In this document: positions 24,687 to 32,844 of the stretch, piece by piece
Layout of the letters: each line of letters starts with the position of its first letter
How positions within the stretch are numbered: position 1 is the stretch's first letter
NCBI GenBank assembly: GCA_965662645.1
Contig: CBFIII010000031.1
Coordinates: 1 to 42,504, forward strand
Reading direction: 5' to 3'
DNA from: UBA5342 sp965662645
GTDB taxonomy: Bacteria; Bacteroidota; Bacteroidia; Bacteroidales; UBA5342
Length of the DNA stretch: 42,504 bases
Translations under genes and position numbers: made by a program
The notes under the pieces: model-generated
Seen by the model: only the letters and a program-made list of their open reading frames with translations
Told to the model about the DNA's origin: nothing
Databases searched by the model: none

Positions 24687-25142
24687 TCAATCACAGACTT
24701 TTTTCATCAAACCACGACAGGCGTCTTCCAACAAATCAAGCACTAATTCGAAGCCTGCATCTCCGCCATAATAAGGGTCAGGTACAGAAACCTCTTCAAA
24801 TTCAGAACAAAAATCCGTCATTTTAAACAGCTTATCTTTATTATTACCCGCATGACTGTACAAGTAATCCATATTATCATCATCCATCCCCACAATCATA
24901 TCAAACTGATAAAAATCCTCAGCTATAATAGGACGGGATATACTCGTCAACTGATAATCTCGTCGTTGCGCATGACGCTGCATACGCGCATCGGCAGTTT
25001 CTCCAGCATGATGAGCAATGGTACCTGCAGAGTCAATAAACAAGTCAGCACAATTCTGCGCCATCTTTTTCATCACAGCCTCAGCACTAGGTGAACGACA
25101 AATATTACCCATACACACAAAAAGAATACTTTTGACAACCAT
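24687..25142 (-). CDS. Low-molecular-weight protein-tyrosine-phosphatase
   Basis: A cytosolic phosphatase of the arsenate-reductase-like fold; in bacteria it often works opposite tyrosine kinases of polysaccharide export. The 151 residues carry the active-site loop VCMGNICRS (C10, R16) and the general-acid motif DPYYGG near residue 121. The length is normal. No kinase or capsule gene is nearby, so its target is unknown. It lies between the rplM promoter and the xerD terminator and is transcribed alone. Confidence 0.93.
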   Translation of the reverse strand: MVVKSILFVCMGNICRSPSAEAVMKKMAQNCADLFIDSAGTIAHHAGETADARMQRHAQRRDYQLTSISRPIIAEDFYQFDMIVGMDDDNMDYLYSHAGNNKDKLFKMTDFCSEFEEVSVPDPYYGGDAGFELVLDLLEDACRGLMKKVCD

Positions 25143-25232
25143 ATATATAATGAATTAATAATGTGTTATTCCCGACAAATACAAAATCGGTTTTCAAAAT
25201 CTCAATTATACAAAAAAAGACGTAAGCAAAAA

Positions 25233-25260
25233 AAATAGGACAATAAAAATTGTCCTATTT
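25233..25260 (-). terminator. Terminator of yqgE-xerD
   Basis: A 12-bp perfect stem (25233-25244 with 25249-25260), loop aaaa, T-run of eight on the minus strand, 36 bases after the xerD stop. Confidence 0.9.
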
Positions 25261-25296
25261 GTTCTTTAATTCTAACCTTTTAATAAAAAAAGTCAT

Positions 25297-26199
25297 CTAT
25301 TCCGAATCAGCACGAGGATGAAATTTCTCCACAGCATCACTTAACATTTTACTATTCAAGTGAGCATAAATCTCAGTTGTTGTTATCGAAGCATGCCCTA
25401 GCATTTCTTGAATACCCCTCAGATTAGCGCCATTTTCAAGAAGATGAGTAGCAAATGAATGCCTAAAAGTATGAGGACTCACTTTTTTATCTATACCACT
25501 TAAGGAAACCGCTTTTTTAATGATCGTAAAAATCATAACCCGTGTAAGCTGAGCACCACGCCGATTAAGGAACACAAAATCTTCGTATCCTGGTTTTATC
25601 TTTAACCGTTTACGAGCACCCAATTCATAAGTAGAAATTTCTTTTAAAGCAGTTTTACTGATAGGAACCAAACGCTCTTTATTTCCTTTACCAATAACAC
25701 GTACAATATGTTGACGTTTATGGATATCAGTTAACTTTAAGTTAATGAGCTCTGAAACACGCAAACCACAAGCATACAAAGTCTCAATGATCGCCCTATT
25801 CCTAGTGCCCTCAGCCTTTCTCGTATCTACAGTTGCAATAATCTCATCAATTTCATCTACAGTTAAGATATCAGGTAAATGACGCCCCAATTTAGGAGAT
25901 TCAATCAACACAGAAGGATCTTCAGCAATAACCCCTTCAAACAGAAGATAACGATAAAAAGATTTCATACTAGAAACCAATCGCACCACAGTAGCATTAC
26001 TAGAAGCACTCTCCACCAAAACCTCCACGAAATCGCACAACACTTCATAAGTCGCTTTATCCAAAGACAAGTTACGTGTTGATAAATAATTCACCAACTT
26101 ATCAATGTCACTCATGTAAGCCTCTACTGTATTATCAGAAAGGGCTTTTTCTAGCACTAGGAATGAGTGATAATTCCTTATTAAATCAACATTTATCAT
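25297..26199 (-). CDS. xerD: Site-specific tyrosine recombinase XerD-like
   Basis: Resolves chromosome dimers at dif with a XerC partner. The 300-residue protein has the SAM-like N-terminal DNA-binding domain (to about 105). The catalytic set is complete: R147 (CGLRVSE), K171 (IGKGNKE), H243 and R246 (HTFRH), H269 (MLGHA) and nucleophile Y278 (TTTEIYAHL). Overall pattern favours XerD over XerC. It follows yqgE after 7 bp in the same transcript. There are no attachment sites or integron features around it, so a housekeeping role is more likely than a mobile integrase. Confidence 0.93.
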   Translation of the reverse strand: MINVDLIRNYHSFLVLEKALSDNTVEAYMSDIDKLVNYLSTRNLSLDKATYEVLCDFVEVLVESASSNATVVRLVSSMKSFYRYLLFEGVIAEDPSVLIESPKLGRHLPDILTVDEIDEIIATVDTRKAEGTRNRAIIETLYACGLRVSELINLKLTDIHKRQHIVRVIGKGNKERLVPISKTALKEISTYELGARKRLKIKPGYEDFVFLNRRGAQLTRVMIFTIIKKAVSLSGIDKKVSPHTFRHSFATHLLENGANLRGIQEMLGHASITTTEIYAHLNSKMLSDAVEKFHPRADSE

Positions 26200-26206
26200 A
26201 ATTTTA

Positions 26207-26761
26207 TTAATTAGAATGAGGATCCAGAGGCGTATTCATCCAAACAGTAAAGTAGTCATCGTCTAAGTCCTTCAATATATTAGTCCATAAATCATCAAAA
26301 TCTTGAGTAAAAACCGAAGCCTTATCAGAACCTGTTAACACCCAGGACTCCTTCTCTAACTCTTTTTCTAATTGACCATAAGACCAACCTGCATAACCCA
26401 TGAAAAATTTTATCTCATAAGCATCATCAGCCTGAACAACATCGAGCAAATCTTTAAGATCACCACCTACAAAAACACCATCGAACACTTCCTCAACACC
26501 TTCCAAAAATGAAATATTATGTAAATAAAACATTCGATCCGCTTCAACAGGTCCACCTAAAAATACCACTTCATCATGAAACCCAACCTCTGGGATTATC
26601 TGTTTAACAAAAATACGCATAGGTTTGTTCACTACTAACCCCATAACACCTTTCTCATCAGAAGTCAAAAGCAATACTACCGACCTTGAAAAATACGGAT
26701 CAACAGAAAAAGGTTCTGAAACCAGAAAACTCCCTTTTTTAAGGGCAGCAGTTATGTTCAT
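26207..26761 (-). CDS. YqgE/AlgH family protein (UPF0301)
   Basis: A widespread protein family of uncertain biochemical role. The 184-residue protein starts MNITAALKKGSFLVSEP and contains SRSVVLLLTSDEKGVMGLVVNKP and VFLGGPV, typical of the family. A longer frame begins at 26836, but a -7 box at 26808-26815 lies inside that extension, so the ATG at 26761 is preferred. It is the first gene of the pair with xerD. Confidence 0.88.
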   Translation of the reverse strand: MNITAALKKGSFLVSEPFSVDPYFSRSVVLLLTSDEKGVMGLVVNKPMRIFVKQIIPEVGFHDEVVFLGGPVEADRMFYLHNISFLEGVEEVFDGVFVGGDLKDLLDVVQADDAYEIKFFMGYAGWSYGQLEKELEKESWVLTGSDKASVFTQDFDDLWTNILKDLDDDYFTVWMNTPLDPHSN

Positions 26762-26807
26762 CTTCTGAAAATTCACAGGGTAAGTTATATAATATAAGAA
26801 TAAGTAG

Positions 26808-26815
26808 CAAAAGTA
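26808..26815 (-). promoter_or_regulatory. yqgE-xerD promoter -7 box
   Basis: Plus-strand CAAAAGTA is TACTTTTG on the minus strand, an exact match. A near -33 match (ATTG; plus CAAT, 26834-26837) lies 18 nt upstream. It decides the yqgE start. Confidence 0.55.
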
Positions 26816-26836
26816 GTGATTTTTAATAATTTCCAA

Positions 26837-27194
26837 TAGCTAATTGACAACTTTTAAACTTTTTATTATCAAAAATATTTAAACAGAAAAACACTTTTGC
26901 TTATTTAGAATATCTTCAAATAAGAAAAAAAATACAACTATCTGTTTATCTGCATATTTAATGTATCAACAAACAAATAACATAGCAAAACAGGTTATAA
27001 ACATTTTATTCACTTACAACTGACTATCAGACTTTTACGTTTATAGGTCATTTCCAAATATTAAGCGGATTTTTTTATAGTTTTTTTCTAACGATTTTTG
27101 CTTTTGCAATAGAAAAACAATTGTATTTAAGATTTTTTGGGCGAAAACATCTTAAACATAATTAATATATAAGAACCTATAAATAAACACAAAC
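26837..27194. other. A+T-rich spacer upstream of dnaA
   Basis: 358 bp with no reading frame of note. Two 9-mers each differ at one position from the DnaA box TTATNCACA: TTATAAACA (26995-27003) and TTATTCACT (27006-27014). T-rich stretches follow at 27066-27105. No exact -7 box is seen. This is weak evidence for an origin; dnaA autoregulation through these sites is equally possible. Confidence 0.25.
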
Positions 27195-28613
27195 ATGCAG
27201 AGAGATTATAATTTAATATGGAATAAATGTATGAATTTTTTTAAAGATAATTTATTAGATTCAGCATATTCAACATGGTTTCTGCCTATTCGTCCAACAA
27301 AAATAGAAGAAAACACACTAACATTAGAAGTTCCGTCTGGATTTTTTCACGAATATCTTGAAGAAAACTACATTGAACTTATAGAAAAAGCTCTACGTAA
27401 AGAAATTGGACCTGGAGCCCGCTTACTTTATGATGTCATAGTAGATCACGAAGCAAATTCTCCATCTCAAGGACGGGTAACACTGCCAGGAAAAGAAAAC
27501 AACCGCCAACAAACGAAATCACAATCGGCCTTTTCTAGTGAAATCCGAAGCCCTTTTATCATCCCAGGCATCAAACCTATTGAAATAAACCCTCAACTGA
27601 ATGATGACTTATCATTTGAAAATTATATTGAAGGCAAATGCAATAAGGTAGCACGCTCTGCAGGTATGGCAATTGCCGAAAACCCCGGCAACACGCCATT
27701 CAATCCTTTATTTGTCTATGGTAGTTCTGGTTTTGGGAAAACACACATTGTACAAGCCATAGGCCTAAAGATAAAACAGATACATCCTAACAAAACTATT
27801 CTATACGTTAGTGCTAACCAATTTAGGACACAATACACAGAATCAGTACGTAATGGTACCGTTAATGATTTCATTAATTTTTATCAACTGATAGACGTAT
27901 TAATCATAGACGACATTCATGACTTAGCCAATAACGCCAAGACACAAAATACTTTTTTCCATATTTTTAATCATCTACACCAAACAGGAAAACAATTAAT
28001 TTTAACATCTGACAAACCACCATTCAACCTTGAAGGCATAGACAAACGACTCATCACTCGTTTCAAATGGGGATTAACGGCTGAAATTGAAGCTCCTGAT
28101 TACAATACCCGCAAAGGTATCTTGCTACATAAAGTAAAAAAAGGTGGACTTAACATCAGCGATGAGGTCATTAATTTCATTGCTGAGAATGTAATTTCTA
28201 GCATTCGCGAATTAGAAGGCATAGTCATTTCACTTATGGCACAGTCAACCTTTAATGGTGATGGAAAATCAATGATGGAGATAGCGCAGGACATCATCAG
28301 CAAAATGGTAAATACAAGCAACCGCACCATCACAATTGACAAAATTCAAACTATTGTTTGTGAGCATTTCGACTTAGAATTAGCCACTTTGGTGTCCAAG
28401 TCACGCAAAAGAGAAATTGTTCAAGCTCGTCAAATTGCAATGTATTTAGCCAAATATAACACACGCGAATCATTGCAAAATATTGGGCGCAAAATAGGAC
28501 AAAGAGACCATGCTACGGTACTCCATGCATGCAAAACGGTATCAAACTTAATGGATACTGATAAATCTTTTAAAGCTGGACTTAAAGAATTAGAGTTAAA
28601 ATTGAAATTTTAA
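27195..28613 (+). CDS. dnaA: Chromosomal replication initiator protein DnaA
   Basis: Binds DnaA boxes at the origin and melts it with ATP. The 472-residue protein has domain I (1-85), a linker (to about 135), the AAA+ domain with Walker A GSSGFGKTH (176-184) and Walker B LIIDDIHDL (D239, D240), sensor region TSDKPP and the C-terminal helix-turn-helix ending in RDHATVLHACKTV. The ATG at 27195 matches the family start. tRNA-Cys follows after 49 bp. dnaN and recF, the usual partners in other phyla, are not here. Confidence 0.98.
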   Translation: MQRDYNLIWNKCMNFFKDNLLDSAYSTWFLPIRPTKIEENTLTLEVPSGFFHEYLEENYIELIEKALRKEIGPGARLLYDVIVDHEANSPSQGRVTLPGKENNRQQTKSQSAFSSEIRSPFIIPGIKPIEINPQLNDDLSFENYIEGKCNKVARSAGMAIAENPGNTPFNPLFVYGSSGFGKTHIVQAIGLKIKQIHPNKTILYVSANQFRTQYTESVRNGTVNDFINFYQLIDVLIIDDIHDLANNAKTQNTFFHIFNHLHQTGKQLILTSDKPPFNLEGIDKRLITRFKWGLTAEIEAPDYNTRKGILLHKVKKGGLNISDEVINFIAENVISSIRELEGIVISLMAQSTFNGDGKSMMEIAQDIISKMVNTSNRTITIDKIQTIVCEHFDLELATLVSKSRKREIVQARQIAMYLAKYNTRESLQNIGRKIGQRDHATVLHACKTVSNLMDTDKSFKAGLKELELKLKF

Positions 28614-28637
28614 TTTTTCTATTTCAAACAAAAGTAC

Positions 28638-28645
28638 TATTTTTG
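28638..28645 (+). promoter_or_regulatory. tRNA-Cys promoter -7 box
   Basis: TATTTTTG matches exactly and lies 17 bp before the tRNA, in the 49-bp gap after dnaA. A short 5' leader would need RNase P cleavage. The -33 side is weak. Confidence 0.5.
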
Positions 28646-28662
28646 CAATCCGAAAAAACGAC

Positions 28663-28733
28663 GGTTCTATGGCCGAGTGGTTAGGCAACGGTCTGCAAAA
28701 CCGTGCACAGCAGTTCGAATCTGCTTGGAACCT
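28663..28733 (+). tRNA. tRNA-Cys(GCA)
   Basis: A complete 71-nt cloverleaf. The acceptor GGTTCTA pairs with TGGAACC (one G-U), D-stem GCC/GGC, anticodon arm ACGGT-CTGCAAA-ACCGT with anticodon GCA, T-arm AGCAG-TTCGAAT-CTGCT. The discriminator base is T, as expected for cysteine. The CCA end is not encoded. Confidence 0.96.
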
Positions 28734-28737
28734 CAAT

Positions 28738-28775
28738 AAAAAAGGAGATTTTCTTAATAGAAAATCTCCTTTTTT
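28738..28775. terminator. Bidirectional terminator between tRNA-Cys and ygiQ
   Basis: A 16-bp stem (28738-28753 with 28760-28775), loop ttaata, with A-run and T-run on the two sides. It serves the tRNA on the plus strand and ygiQ on the minus strand. Confidence 0.92.
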
Positions 28776-28790
28776 TATAATCTCTTTTTA

Positions 28791-30797
28791 TTATTTCTTT
28801 TTATTGCGCGACCTACGAGTCTTTGGTTTAGCGTTTCTACTTCCACTTGATTTAGAAAAACCAGTTTTCCCATCCTTTTCTTTTCGATTATCTTTTGATC
28901 TAGGAAAGTCACCTTTTACATCCTTCTTTTTCCGACCAGACTTTGATTTAGGCACATCACCTTTGTCATCTTTTATCTTACGCTCAAACAACTTCGCTTC
29001 TAAGTCCTGACGTCCCACCTTGCGTAACTCTTCACGAATAGCCTGCTGTTCTTCTTTTTTATACCAAAAGAAAAAACGTTTTTGATTCCTTTTTTCATCC
29101 CGACTTTTAGCAGAAAAGACCGCTTTACCTGTATAAGGATTTAATCCCGTATAATACATAGTAGTAGCCAAACTCATAGGCGTAGGAGTGAAATCCTGCA
29201 CCTGTTCTAAATATAAATTCTGTTGTTTAGCATGAATAGCCAAATCAGCCATATCTTCGGCCTCAGAACCCGGATGACCAGAAATAAAATACGGCAACAA
29301 CTGAAACTTTTTACCAGCCTTACTAACCGTCTTTTTAAATAGCTGATCGAAGGCCTCGAAAAGCTGATAAGAAGGCTTACGCATCAACTTAAGAACCCTC
29401 TCAGACGAATGTTCTGGCGCCACAGTCATACGACCTGAGGTATGATTCAAAATCATACGTTGTAAATACTGCGCCTTATCTTTAGATAAAGTTTTTCCAT
29501 CTTTATCAATTAACAAATCATAACGAATACCACTGCTCACATAACAATGCTTCACTTTAGGCAAAGCCTCTGTTGTAGCATAAATATCTGTTAATGGATA
29601 ATGATCTGTTTTTAGGTTTTTACAAATAGCTGGATAGATACAAGAAACTCTTTTGCAAAGTTTACAGAGTTCCACATCCATCCCTTTCATATTATACATA
29701 TTAGCAGAAGGACCACCAAGATCTGAAATAGTCCCTTTAAAACCTTCAGCATTAGCAATATCATCAACCTCTTTCATCACCGACTCCTTAGAACGGCTGG
29801 TAATGAATTTCCCCTGATGAGAATAAATAGCACAAAAAGCACAACCACCAAAACATCCTCGATGAGTAGTCACAGAATTTTGTATCATATCAAAAGCAGG
29901 AATACGCTTTTTCTTATACCTTGGATGTGGCAAACGCATAAAAGGCAACGCATGAATCTCGTCTAACTTTTTCGTTGTCATAGGAGAGTAACCAGGGTTA
30001 ACCACAACAAAAGATTTACCATGAGGCTGAATCATGCGATGTTTCAAATAGGAATTACCACTTTCCTCAACCGTTTTAAAATCCTGTGCAAAAATACGTT
30101 TATCTCTTTTATTCTCATTAAAAGAGTGCAGACGAACATCTGTCCAATGTTTCTGAACAGGCACTTTATCAAGTAATAATACCGTTTGAGGAATAGTAGT
30201 TAAGGAATAAAACGGAACACCACGCTGTAGCAAACGCACCAGTTCCTGCATAGGCTCCTCTGCCATACCATAAGTCATAAGATCGGCCTTACTCTCCTCC
30301 AAGATAGAAGGTCTCACCTCATCTTTCCAGTAATCATAATGCGTTAAACGACGCAAAGAAGCCTCGACCCCACCTAAAACAATAGGGACATCTGGAAATA
30401 ATTGTTTCAATATATTACTATATACAATAGAAGCATCATCAGGTCGCTGACCAGGACGTCCTTCGGGTGTATATGCATCATCACTACGTTTGCGTTTTGT
30501 TGCTGTATAATGATTCACCATACTATCCATACTCCCCGCTGTAACAGCAAAGAACAAACGCGGAACACCTAATTTTTTAAAATCTCGGAGATCATCGCGC
30601 CAATTGGGTTGAGGCACAACTCCTACCTTTAATCCTTCGGCCTCCAATACTCGCGCAATAATAGCGGTACCAAAAGAAGGATGATCAATATAAGCATCAC
30701 CAGAAAAAAGGATAACATCCAACTCCTCCCAACCTAAATCATTCACCTCTTTAGCTGAAGTAGGCAAAAAATGCCCCTGTGCTTGTTGTTCTATCAT
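28791..30797 (-). CDS. YgiQ family radical SAM protein
   Basis: A radical S-adenosylmethionine protein of unproven reaction. The 668 residues contain an N-terminal cobalamin-binding-like region, the iron-sulfur motif CFGGCAFC (CX3CX2C) in HRGCFGGCAFCAIYSHQGK, and the C-terminal DUF3362-type region. The last ~60 residues are a Lys/Arg/Gly/Ser-rich tail with imperfect ~16-residue repeats (KGDVPKSKSGRKKK, KGDFPRSKDNRKEK, and so on), suggesting RNA or ribosome contact. It starts 3 bp after mtaB, so it is last in coaD-mtaB-ygiQ and ends at the bidirectional terminator. Confidence 0.93.
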   Translation of the reverse strand: MIEQQAQGHFLPTSAKEVNDLGWEELDVILFSGDAYIDHPSFGTAIIARVLEAEGLKVGVVPQPNWRDDLRDFKKLGVPRLFFAVTAGSMDSMVNHYTATKRKRSDDAYTPEGRPGQRPDDASIVYSNILKQLFPDVPIVLGGVEASLRRLTHYDYWKDEVRPSILEESKADLMTYGMAEEPMQELVRLLQRGVPFYSLTTIPQTVLLLDKVPVQKHWTDVRLHSFNENKRDKRIFAQDFKTVEESGNSYLKHRMIQPHGKSFVVVNPGYSPMTTKKLDEIHALPFMRLPHPRYKKKRIPAFDMIQNSVTTHRGCFGGCAFCAIYSHQGKFITSRSKESVMKEVDDIANAEGFKGTISDLGGPSANMYNMKGMDVELCKLCKRVSCIYPAICKNLKTDHYPLTDIYATTEALPKVKHCYVSSGIRYDLLIDKDGKTLSKDKAQYLQRMILNHTSGRMTVAPEHSSERVLKLMRKPSYQLFEAFDQLFKKTVSKAGKKFQLLPYFISGHPGSEAEDMADLAIHAKQQNLYLEQVQDFTPTPMSLATTMYYTGLNPYTGKAVFSAKSRDEKRNQKRFFFWYKKEEQQAIREELRKVGRQDLEAKLFERKIKDDKGDVPKSKSGRKKKDVKGDFPRSKDNRKEKDGKTGFSKSSGSRNAKPKTRRSRNKKK

Positions 30798-30800
30798 AAT

Positions 30801-32069
30801 TTATTTAATAATATGTTGAGGAGAAAAATTCAATTCAGTAATATTGCCAATAAGCGACTCATCATAAGGCGCTTTTACTCTAACATAATTTTCAGAATAA
30901 CCAAACATCTCATCGCTATGTTTTTTATCCTCGAACAACACATGTAATGTTTCTCCTATATTTTCTTCACAAAATTGTTGATGTCTTTTTTCAGACAAAG
31001 TAATCAAACGGTGACTACGCTCTTTTTTTACTAAAGGAGCTATTTTAGGCACAAACTCAAGCGCCCTAGTATTAGGTCTCTCAGAATAAGTAAATACATG
31101 TAACTGAGAAAATGGTAATGTTTCAATAAACTGATAAGCCTCTTCGAACATCTCATCAGTTTCACCATTCATACCTACTATTACATCCACACCAATAAAA
31201 GCTAAAGGCATCAATTCTTTAATTTTTGCTACACGCTGAGCAAACAACTCACGGGTATAATGTCGTCTCATCAACAATAAAACATCATTAGATGCAGACT
31301 GCAATGGCAAATGAAAATGAGGAGCAAAACGCTCTGAACGAGCCACCAATTCAATAATTTCAGGTTTAAGTAATTCAGGTTCAACAGACCCTAAACGAAC
31401 ACGAAAATCACCGTCCATAGCCTCTAAAGCCAACAATAAATCATAAAAATCCTCCTCTGTCCCCTTCCCGAAAGTGCCAATATTAACTCCTGTTAAGATG
31501 ATCTCTTTGACACCAGAAGACAAAGCCTGGTAAGCCACTTCTATGGTATCTTTGATAGAAGCCGAACGGCTCTTACCGCGCGCCAAAGGAATAGTACAAT
31601 AAGAACAGAAATAATCACAGCCATCTTGGACTTTCAAGAAACAACGCGTTCTACCTTCAGAAGAATACCCGGGCTTAAAAGAAGCAATATCCTTATATGC
31701 AGAAACCTTTATTAAAGGCTCATCCAACTTATCGCCTTCCACAAAATCAATCATGGATAATTTCTCCTCATTACCAAACACCATATCAACGCCATCTATA
31801 TTAGCCAAACGACTAGCACTTAACTGAGAGAAGCATCCCGTCACCATAACTTTAGCTTTAGGACTAAGTTTAATCAACTGTTTTAAGGTTTGTCGGCATT
31901 TCTTTTCGGCCTGCAGTGTCACAGCACAAGTGTTAACCATAATAAGATCAACCCCTTCTCCATCATGACTCTCCTCATAACCAGCAGCTATTAACTCACG
32001 AGCAAAAGAAGAAGACTCCGAAAAATTCAACTTACAGCCCAATGTACTTATCTTAAATTTTTTACTCAT
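30801..32069 (-). CDS. mtaB: tRNA t6A37 methylthiotransferase MtaB
   Basis: Adds a methylthio group to t6A37 of tRNAs reading ANN codons. The 422 residues show the UPF0004 domain with three cysteines (TLGCKLN, VNTCAVT, VTGCFSQ), the radical SAM motif CDYFCSYC and a C-terminal TRAM RNA-binding domain. A GTG at 32072 directly precedes the ATG at 32069; I take the ATG. The segment RKSR-like ARGKSRS matches MtaB. Middle gene of coaD-mtaB-ygiQ (33 bp after coaD, 3 bp before ygiQ). Confidence 0.94.
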   Translation of the reverse strand: MSKKFKISTLGCKLNFSESSSFARELIAAGYEESHDGEGVDLIMVNTCAVTLQAEKKCRQTLKQLIKLSPKAKVMVTGCFSQLSASRLANIDGVDMVFGNEEKLSMIDFVEGDKLDEPLIKVSAYKDIASFKPGYSSEGRTRCFLKVQDGCDYFCSYCTIPLARGKSRSASIKDTIEVAYQALSSGVKEIILTGVNIGTFGKGTEEDFYDLLLALEAMDGDFRVRLGSVEPELLKPEIIELVARSERFAPHFHLPLQSASNDVLLLMRRHYTRELFAQRVAKIKELMPLAFIGVDVIVGMNGETDEMFEEAYQFIETLPFSQLHVFTYSERPNTRALEFVPKIAPLVKKERSHRLITLSEKRHQQFCEENIGETLHVLFEDKKHSDEMFGYSENYVRVKAPYDESLIGNITELNFSPQHIIK

Positions 32070-32102
32070 CACTCACTTCATTAAATACTACAGCACAATA
32101 CA

Positions 32103-32573
32103 TTAAGGCTCTAGATAATCGTTAATATCAACATTCTCAGGCACAAATTGAGACACATCAGCATGATGAATTAATAAATCGCGCACAATAGAAGAGCTGA
32201 TAGAAGAATGTTCTTCTAAAGTTATAAGAAATAAACTATCAATACCTGCCAACTTCCAATTAATACGGGCAACAGGACTCTCATACTCAAAGTCCAAAGC
32301 ATTGCGTACACCACGTAAAATAGAACAAGCTCCTTTCTCTTTTGCAAAAGTCATCGTCAATCCATCATAAGGTTCCACCTCAATCATGCTGTCATTTTTA
32401 AAAACATCTTTTATCATCTTGACACGATTCTCAACAGAGATAAAAGGTTTTTTCTGGGTATTAACCCCAACAGCAATAATCAACTTATCAACCAAAGGCA
32501 ATGCACGACGCACAATAGATTCGTGCCCCACAGTAAAAGGATCAAATGTTCCTGGAAAAATAACAATTTTCAT
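32103..32573 (-). CDS. coaD: Phosphopantetheine adenylyltransferase
   Basis: Converts 4'-phosphopantetheine and ATP to dephospho-CoA, the fourth step of CoA synthesis. The 156 residues start MKIVIFPGTFDPFTVGHESI, containing the nucleotidyltransferase TxGH motif, and include the C-terminal ISSSIVRDL. A longer frame from 32594 adds seven residues that are not family-like, so the ATG at 32573 is preferred. It leads the coaD-mtaB-ygiQ unit and has a structured leader of about 185 nt from an upstream promoter, plus a possible second promoter directly before the start. Confidence 0.96.
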   Translation of the reverse strand: MKIVIFPGTFDPFTVGHESIVRRALPLVDKLIIAVGVNTQKKPFISVENRVKMIKDVFKNDSMIEVEPYDGLTMTFAKEKGACSILRGVRNALDFEYESPVARINWKLAGIDSLFLITLEEHSSISSSIVRDLLIHHADVSQFVPENVDINDYLEP

Positions 32574-32579
32574 GTATTC

Positions 32580-32587
32580 CAAACTTA
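32580..32587 (-). promoter_or_regulatory. Proximal coaD -7 box
   Basis: Plus-strand CAAACTTA reads TAAGTTTG, an exact match 6 bp before the ATG at 32573. If used, the mRNA would be leaderless. It overlaps the codons of the longer alternative start. Confidence 0.35.
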
Positions 32588-32660
32588 TAATCATTTATAA
32601 ATAGGAAAATTAAAAAAATAAAAACAAATATTTCATTGGCTCAAATCTTTTTAATCTTAC

Positions 32661-32749
32661 ACCTGTAAACTGATTTTTAATAAAAAACAGTTTTATTACA
32701 GGTTCCAATAAATTACCCTAGAAAAGTGCCCCCCGCATCACTACGGGGG
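32661..32749 (-). promoter_or_regulatory. Structured leader of coaD (two hairpins)
   Basis: Proximal to the promoter, CCCCCG/CGGGGG (32730-32735, 32744-32749) forms a G+C-rich stem with an 8-nt loop. Nearer the gene, ACCTGT-AAACTG (32661-32672) pairs with CAGTTT-ACAGGT (32688-32703, 4-nt bulge), extended by TTTTT/AAAAA inside. No T-run follows, so it is not a simple terminator. I recognise no known RNA family. It could also be a small independent RNA. Confidence 0.4.
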
Positions 32750-32764
32750 TTCAATAATTCGGCG

Positions 32765-32772
32765 CAAAGATA
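32765..32772 (-). promoter_or_regulatory. Distal coaD promoter -7 box
   Basis: Plus-strand CAAAGATA reads TATCTTTG, an exact match lying just past the ntpB terminator. No -33 box is clear; that position falls in the terminator stem. Confidence 0.5.
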
Positions 32773-32778
32773 CAGCGA

Positions 32779-32833
32779 AATACTAATAACTAAAAACCCC
32801 TCGCAAAGCAAGGGGTTTTTAGTTATTAGTATT
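32779..32833 (-). terminator. Extended terminator of the V-ATPase B gene
   Basis: A 26-bp inverted repeat with one mismatch (32779-32804 with 32808-32833), much longer than other terminators here. The ACCCC/GGGGT core is flanked by TTTTT/AAAAA and an outer AATACTAATAACT arm. It lies 12 bases past the ntpB stop. Confidence 0.85.
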
Positions 32834-32844
32834 TAATTATCAGA

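Noticed and set aside
25297..26199. Mobile-element integrase
   Set aside because: The tyrosine recombinase is paired with yqgE, has no flanking att-like repeats or cargo genes, and looks like housekeeping XerD.
28669..29010. 113-codon plus-strand frame
   Set aside because: It starts inside tRNA-Cys, crosses the bidirectional terminator and continues antisense to the repetitive ygiQ tail.
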